The notes under the pieces were generated by a model. That model was not told the DNA's origin and ran no database searches. It saw only the letters and a list, made by a program, of their open reading frames with translations. A stretch of DNA of 64,000 nucleotides from JAQBQB01 sp963846925 (GTDB lineage: Bacteria > Gemmatimonadota > Gemmatimonadetes > Gemmatimonadales > Gemmatimonadaceae). Shown here piece after piece: positions 60,345-64,000 of the stretch (position 1 is its first letter; each line of letters begins with the position of its first letter). Position numbers and translations under genes: made by a program. The DNA lies in NCBI GenBank assembly GCA_963846925.1, contig CAWJXW010000005.1, positions 365,814 to 429,813 on the forward strand, given 5' to 3'.

Positions 60345-61331
60345 ATGCGATGGGGGCCTGCGTTTCTGGCGGCACTGCTGGCTGTCGCGGGCGGGCGCGC
60401 CGCCGCCCAAACACAATACTATAACCTCGACGCGGGCCGCCCCGGACGCGTCGAGGACGCCGAGCCGACGCCGCGCTACAGCCTCGATCTCGATCCGTCG
60501 TCGCTGCAGTACGAGCGATTGATGGGCGGCACCAGCCGGTTTCGGGCCGAGCCGCGAGTGTCGTACGGCGCGTTGCCATTCACAGAAATAGAGCTGCGAA
60601 TTCCAATCATCGCTGTCGATCCGCCGCGTGCCCTCGGCGCGCGACTGACTACCGGGCTGGGCGGCGTCGGCGTTGGATTCCTTCACGCCTTCAACGTCGA
60701 GACCTCGAACGTCCCGGCCCTCGCGGTTGCCGTCGAGTGGCTCGCGCCAGCCGGCTCTCTCGCTGGGCCGATCGGGTCTTACTCCCTCAAGTTCCTGGCT
60801 ACCAAGACGACGTCGATCGGCCGATTCCACTTCAACGCGGCCGGTGGCACGTACTCGGTTCGCTTGAGCGGTTCCCTCGCCGACACGAGCTGTAGCACGC
60901 TGGTGTCGGTTCGACTTGCCGGCTCGCCGTGCAGCCAACTGCCTGGAGGCGTCATCGACGTCCCCTGCTCGGTGACGCCAGGCCAACCCGTCGGCCTATC
61001 CCGCTTTTGCATGCCGCCGCCCGAACAGATCGACTCGACGCCGGCCGTGCGGACGAGTCTCGCCGGCCAACATTGGTTCGCGGGCGTCGGCTACGATCAC
61101 TCGTTCGCGCTCAGCTCGACGATGATCACCGCGGACGTGTTCGCCGAGCGCTTCGTGGGGCTGTATCCGCGTCCCGACGTATCGGTGGAAACCGGCGTGA
61201 GACGGCAGATCACGCCGGTCATGGCCGTCGACGCCGGGGGCGCGTGGCACTTCCTCGGCGCGCTCCGCTCCTTCTCCTTCACATTTGGTGCGACGTACGA
61301 GCTGGCGACGCACCCGCTTTCCCGGCCGTGA
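60345..61331 (+). CDS. Probable outer-membrane beta-barrel protein
   Basis: 328 residues. A signal peptide (FLAALLAVAGGRAAAQ) leads into alternating strands of a barrel (for example FTEIELRIPI, SIGRFHFNAAGG, SFTFGATYELA). Four Cys in a loop (about 190-225) may form two disulfides. It resembles COG4313-like phenol-pathway channel proteins, but that is a loose match. It overlaps the next gene by GTGA. Position after the ATPase allows a role in moving small molecules or metals across the outer membrane, not proven. Confidence 0.65.
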   Translation: MRWGPAFLAALLAVAGGRAAAQTQYYNLDAGRPGRVEDAEPTPRYSLDLDPSSLQYERLMGGTSRFRAEPRVSYGALPFTEIELRIPIIAVDPPRALGARLTTGLGGVGVGFLHAFNVETSNVPALAVAVEWLAPAGSLAGPIGSYSLKFLATKTTSIGRFHFNAAGGTYSVRLSGSLADTSCSTLVSVRLAGSPCSQLPGGVIDVPCSVTPGQPVGLSRFCMPPPEQIDSTPAVRTSLAGQHWFAGVGYDHSFALSSTMITADVFAERFVGLYPRPDVSVETGVRRQITPVMAVDAGGAWHFLGALRSFSFTFGATYELATHPLSRP

Positions 61332-62287
61332 TCCGAAAAGCGGTTCTCCTTGCATCGATCTCCGTGCTCGCGGCTTCCGGGTGCGCCACGCTCGGAGCGC
61401 GGACGTACGAAGAATCGTATCTCGCCGCAGAGTACAACTGGTCGTTCCGGCAGCATTTCCCGCAGGCGGACCACCTGTTCAACGGCTTCGACTACGGGCA
61501 CGCCATTCTATATGAAACGCTGCTGACCAGGGCGGACGCCCCGCGACGCCTCGAGTCGCGCGAGTTCGATTTCATCACGACGTCCGTGCTCCGTCATCCG
61601 CCGAGCATTCCGCTCGAGGAAGCGGCCATCGGCCCGGCTTACGTGAAATTCGTGCCCGAGGTCGCCGCGATGTTCGACTGGGCGCACGCGTTCCATCGGC
61701 AGATCTACGACATCTGGGGCGGCTACGGTCTGACCTGGTGGCAGCGCGACTCGGCCGTGGCCCGCGCGCTCCGCTACTACTTGTCGCGCAAGGATCTCGC
61801 GTTCAGCACGCGGCCCAAGAGCATGGACCTGATGGAGGGTCAGCCGTATTCGTTGGCCTTTCGACGGCAGGATCCAAAGTTCAACGGGCTGTTGTGGTCG
61901 TATCACTGGCTACAGATGTCGCTGTACGACGCGCTCATCGAGGGGAGTTCCGAGCGTCAGCTTCAGGCCGGCGTCGACGCCAAAGTCGCGGCATTCTTTC
62001 GAATGCTCGACAGCGCTCCGGCGCACATGCCGACGGAGATGCCGATGTCCCCGGGATCGGCGCCGCTCTTCTCGGCACGGTACCCGACGGCGGCCATCGT
62101 GTTCGACAATCTTCACTCGCTCCACGACGTCGTGTCCGACATTCTCGTGTCGAACACGGTGCCGCCTTCGCGCAAGCGGGCGGCAATCCTCGCCGCGGCG
62201 GCGGCCTATCGCGACGATACGACCGGAGTCATCAGCGTCGACGAATGGCGGGAGATGGGCCGAATGATGGCGCCGCGAGCGCCGTAA
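61328..62287 (+). CDS. Lipoprotein, unknown function
   Basis: 319 residues, GTG start overlapping the previous stop. A lipobox (LAASGC) at about residue 17 is followed by an all-helical domain rich in Trp, Tyr and His (FNGFDYGHAILYETLL, WAHAFHRQIYDIWG, WSYHWLQMSLYDAL). No family is recognised. Coupling to the barrel gene suggests the two work at the outer membrane together. It is the last gene of the run that begins with the Fur-family regulator. Confidence 0.7.
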   Translation: MIRKAVLLASISVLAASGCATLGARTYEESYLAAEYNWSFRQHFPQADHLFNGFDYGHAILYETLLTRADAPRRLESREFDFITTSVLRHPPSIPLEEAAIGPAYVKFVPEVAAMFDWAHAFHRQIYDIWGGYGLTWWQRDSAVARALRYYLSRKDLAFSTRPKSMDLMEGQPYSLAFRRQDPKFNGLLWSYHWLQMSLYDALIEGSSERQLQAGVDAKVAAFFRMLDSAPAHMPTEMPMSPGSAPLFSARYPTAAIVFDNLHSLHDVVSDILVSNTVPPSRKRAAILAAAAAYRDDTTGVISVDEWREMGRMMAPRAP

Positions 62288-62340
62288 GAGCAGGTCACCG
62301 GTGGCTGGTCTCCGGTCTCCGGGGAAACGGCGCGCGCCGC

Positions 62341-62366
62341 GAGCCGGCATGAACAGTCGCCGGCTC
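62341..62366. terminator. Hairpin between convergent genes
   Basis: GAGCCGGC (62341-62348) and GCCGGCTC (62359-62366) form a perfect 8-bp stem with a 10-base loop, 53 bases after the lipoprotein stop and 13 before the end of the His-rich gene. No T-run follows, so it may act with Rho or as a 3-prime stabiliser. Confidence 0.45.
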
Positions 62367-62379
62367 ACGGATTCTTGCG

Positions 62380-62754
62380 TCAGCTGAGCATCACACGGCC
62401 GTGGTCGTCGCAATGGCCGCCATGCACGTGATGCAGATGTCCCTCGACCAGATAGTCGGCGTGATCGCCGTGCGGCACGGCATCGTGTCCGCAGCCTGGG
62501 CCGTGACGATGGGACTTGTCGTGACCGCCGCACTGGTGATCGGGCGTGCACGCCGCCGGGTTCGTGGCGCTCACGCCGATCCTATGCTCCTCCACTTTCG
62601 ACCCGCTTTGATGGTGAAGGTGTCCCTCGTGAAGATAGTCCTGGTGACCGTCGTGCTTGATGCTGGCGTGGCCGCAATTCGGGCCGTGAACGTGGGGATG
62701 CGCAATTCGCGCATGGTCGGGCTGCGATTGTTCCGTCTGCGTCTGTGGCGACAT
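62380..62754 (-). CDS. His-rich metal-binding protein with an internal repeat
   Basis: 124 residues from ATG 62754, with GGAGGG just upstream. The protein is a duplication: HGPNCGH ... GHQDYLHEGHLHH in the first half and HGPGCGH ... GDHADYLVEGHLHH in the second. About a quarter of residues are His and there are several Cys, but no signal peptide, so it is probably cytosolic. A zinc, nickel or copper store or chaperone is likely. It sits at the end of the metal gene region and converges on the lipoprotein gene. No function is established for the repeat to my knowledge. Confidence 0.8.
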   Translation of the reverse strand: MSPQTQTEQSQPDHARIAHPHVHGPNCGHASIKHDGHQDYLHEGHLHHQSGSKVEEHRIGVSATNPAACTPDHQCGGHDKSHRHGPGCGHDAVPHGDHADYLVEGHLHHVHGGHCDDHGRVMLS

Positions 62755-63047
62755 GTGCCCTCCGGTTGGTGAGGCGTGGATGGGCCGTTTTCGCCGCACG
62801 TACGATGCCGCAAGCGACCGAAGGGGCATATGAAAATACTAATATACCAAGCTCGTCTTCGCGCGTTTCGTGGCGTCTCGGTTGGCACTGATCCACTCGT
62901 TCTTCGATCTCGCCGCTTCGTCAGATGATTCGAACCGTTCGTGTTCCTGGCGAACGCCTGGCAAACTCGGCAGAGGCTTGAGCTGAGTGCGACACCGATG
63001 CGGGCTCCGCACCCAGCTCAACACTCCTGGCTCCTGCGGGGCCGGCT

Positions 63048-63812
63048 CTAAGCCGGCGCGGCTGCGACCGGCGTGGTCGTGACCGACGGCGGCGCGCTCG
63101 TCGGCGGTGGCGCCGGAGCCGGGGTCGGGCTGAGCGCCCGCACCGCTTGCTCTACCCCGGCAACCGGCCCGCCTCTCGAGTCGACTCGCCGAGCCTTCCT
63201 CCACTCGGCCAGCAAGCCGCTGTGGGCCACGTCCCCCGAGAGAATCGGGACGACGAAGTCGTTGAGCGCCTTGAACGCCAAGCGCGCGCGGTTCTCGAGC
63301 TCTTTGAGCGTTCCGGTGGCGCTGGACCGCTGACCCCGCGCCGCGGCCCGAGTGTCGATCGACGCTTTCACCGCGTCGGCGGCGGCGGTGAGTGTCGCGA
63401 TGAAATCCTGCGACAGCCCCGCGTCGATGAACACCTGCGCGTACGGCTGCGCCGCCTCCGCCATGCCGTGCGCGTGGGCGAGCAGACTGACGATGCGGGT
63501 GTTCGGACTCGGCATCGTCATCGCTTGGAAGTTGGGGACGGTCCTCAACTTGGCCCGCGCGACCGATGCGATCGGCTGCATGTGATTCAACCGCAGCGCG
63601 AGACGCAACGCGCGCTGTTTGGCGGTCTCTCCGATCGCGTTGACGCGCCCCGCGGCCTGTTGGCCGCCGCTGTCGCCGAGTGCATCGACGATCGCGTCGA
63701 GGTCGGCGCGCATTCCCGACTTGTTGATGGTGCCCAACAGTGCGTCGTTGGTGATCAGGAACGCCTGGATGCGGCGTCCCGTGTTGTAGATCCGTTCTTG
63801 TAAACTGTTCAA
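63048..63812 (-). CDS. Helical protein of unknown function with Pro/Ala tail
   Basis: 254 residues. The first 210 are predicted helical (NSLQERIYNTGRRIQAFL, QRALRLALRLNHMQ, ENRARLAFKALNDFVVP) without membrane helices. The last 35 are Ala/Pro/Ser/Thr-rich. There is no signal peptide, so it is likely cytosolic. No domain family is recognised; similar helical-bundle proteins occur as multicopy hypotheticals in soil bacteria. The upstream 187 bases to the window end show no clear promoter. Confidence 0.65.
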   Translation of the reverse strand: MNSLQERIYNTGRRIQAFLITNDALLGTINKSGMRADLDAIVDALGDSGGQQAAGRVNAIGETAKQRALRLALRLNHMQPIASVARAKLRTVPNFQAMTMPSPNTRIVSLLAHAHGMAEAAQPYAQVFIDAGLSQDFIATLTAAADAVKASIDTRAAARGQRSSATGTLKELENRARLAFKALNDFVVPILSGDVAHSGLLAEWRKARRVDSRGGPVAGVEQAVRALSPTPAPAPPPTSAPPSVTTTPVAAAPA

Positions 63813-64000
63813 GTGTCCTCCGACACATGAGTGATTGGATGAACTGCTGTCGAGCTGTCTTGCGGTCCTGCTGAGCCGCGTTTCCGAACGAATGATGCCG
63901 TCGCCTTGCCTCCTTGGTTGTCGTTTCGGTGAGTTGATGCTCGGTTCAGACGTGTCGACGTCGTCTTCGCGAGCTCCAACGTGAGCGGGTCATGTGGCGA

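Overview
The window is GC-rich, gene-dense bacterial chromosome with Gram-negative envelope genes. It carries many TonB-dependent receptors, secreted peptidases and lipoproteins, and has no phage, insertion-sequence or CRISPR signal. Gene content and protein style (S9/M1/M20/GGT peptidases, PIG-L deacetylase, carboxypeptidase-like TonB receptors, LytS/LytTR regulators) suggest a soil Gemmatimonadota-type organism. That assignment is inference from gene content. No rRNA or tRNA gene was recognised.

Layout. 1-12.9 kb is mostly housekeeping: the end of a PP2C phosphatase, a secreted S9 peptidase, an M50 protease with CBS domains, a FecR/DUF6600 lipoprotein, an HD phosphohydrolase, and a pckA-maeB gluconeogenic pair. 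13-19 kb holds a czcCBA-type metal efflux operon headed by a small Cys/His protein. 19-29 kb has a degraded metalloprotease tail, an HExxH membrane protein and a secreted hydrolase group (PIG-L, M20, GGT, M1). 29-46 kb contains two parallel metal-uptake cassettes: TonB receptor + broken P-type ATPase + ZIP transporter, and Cys/His protein + TonB receptor + CopCD + YcnI. Each stands next to an oppositely oriented carboxypeptidase-like TonB receptor. 46-56 kb holds a LytS/LytTR pair, lgt and an overlapping operon of three SPFH (HflK/HflC-like) proteins with a P-type ATPase. 56-64 kb contains PAP2, a MerC-like protein, a Fur-family regulator, an RcnR-like repressor overlapping a second P-type ATPase, two envelope proteins, a His-rich repeat protein and a helical protein.

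The unifying theme from 13 to 63 kb is metal handling: efflux (CzcCBA, two P1B-like ATPases), uptake (ZIP, CopCD/YcnI, TonB receptors), sensing (Fur, RcnR-like) and buffering (several His/Cys-rich small proteins). The best candidate for an under-described system is the triple-SPFH/P-type ATPase operon. Its ATPase has TPT where metal pumps normally have CPC, and the second ATPase has GAC there.

Caution: at least ten otherwise conserved genes are split by single-base shifts with motifs preserved on both sides, most with a net excess of one base. This looks more like indel error in the assembly than real decay. Such genes are given as full-length loci with the shift positions stated. Two loci, near 19.4 kb and 30.3 kb, look genuinely degraded.
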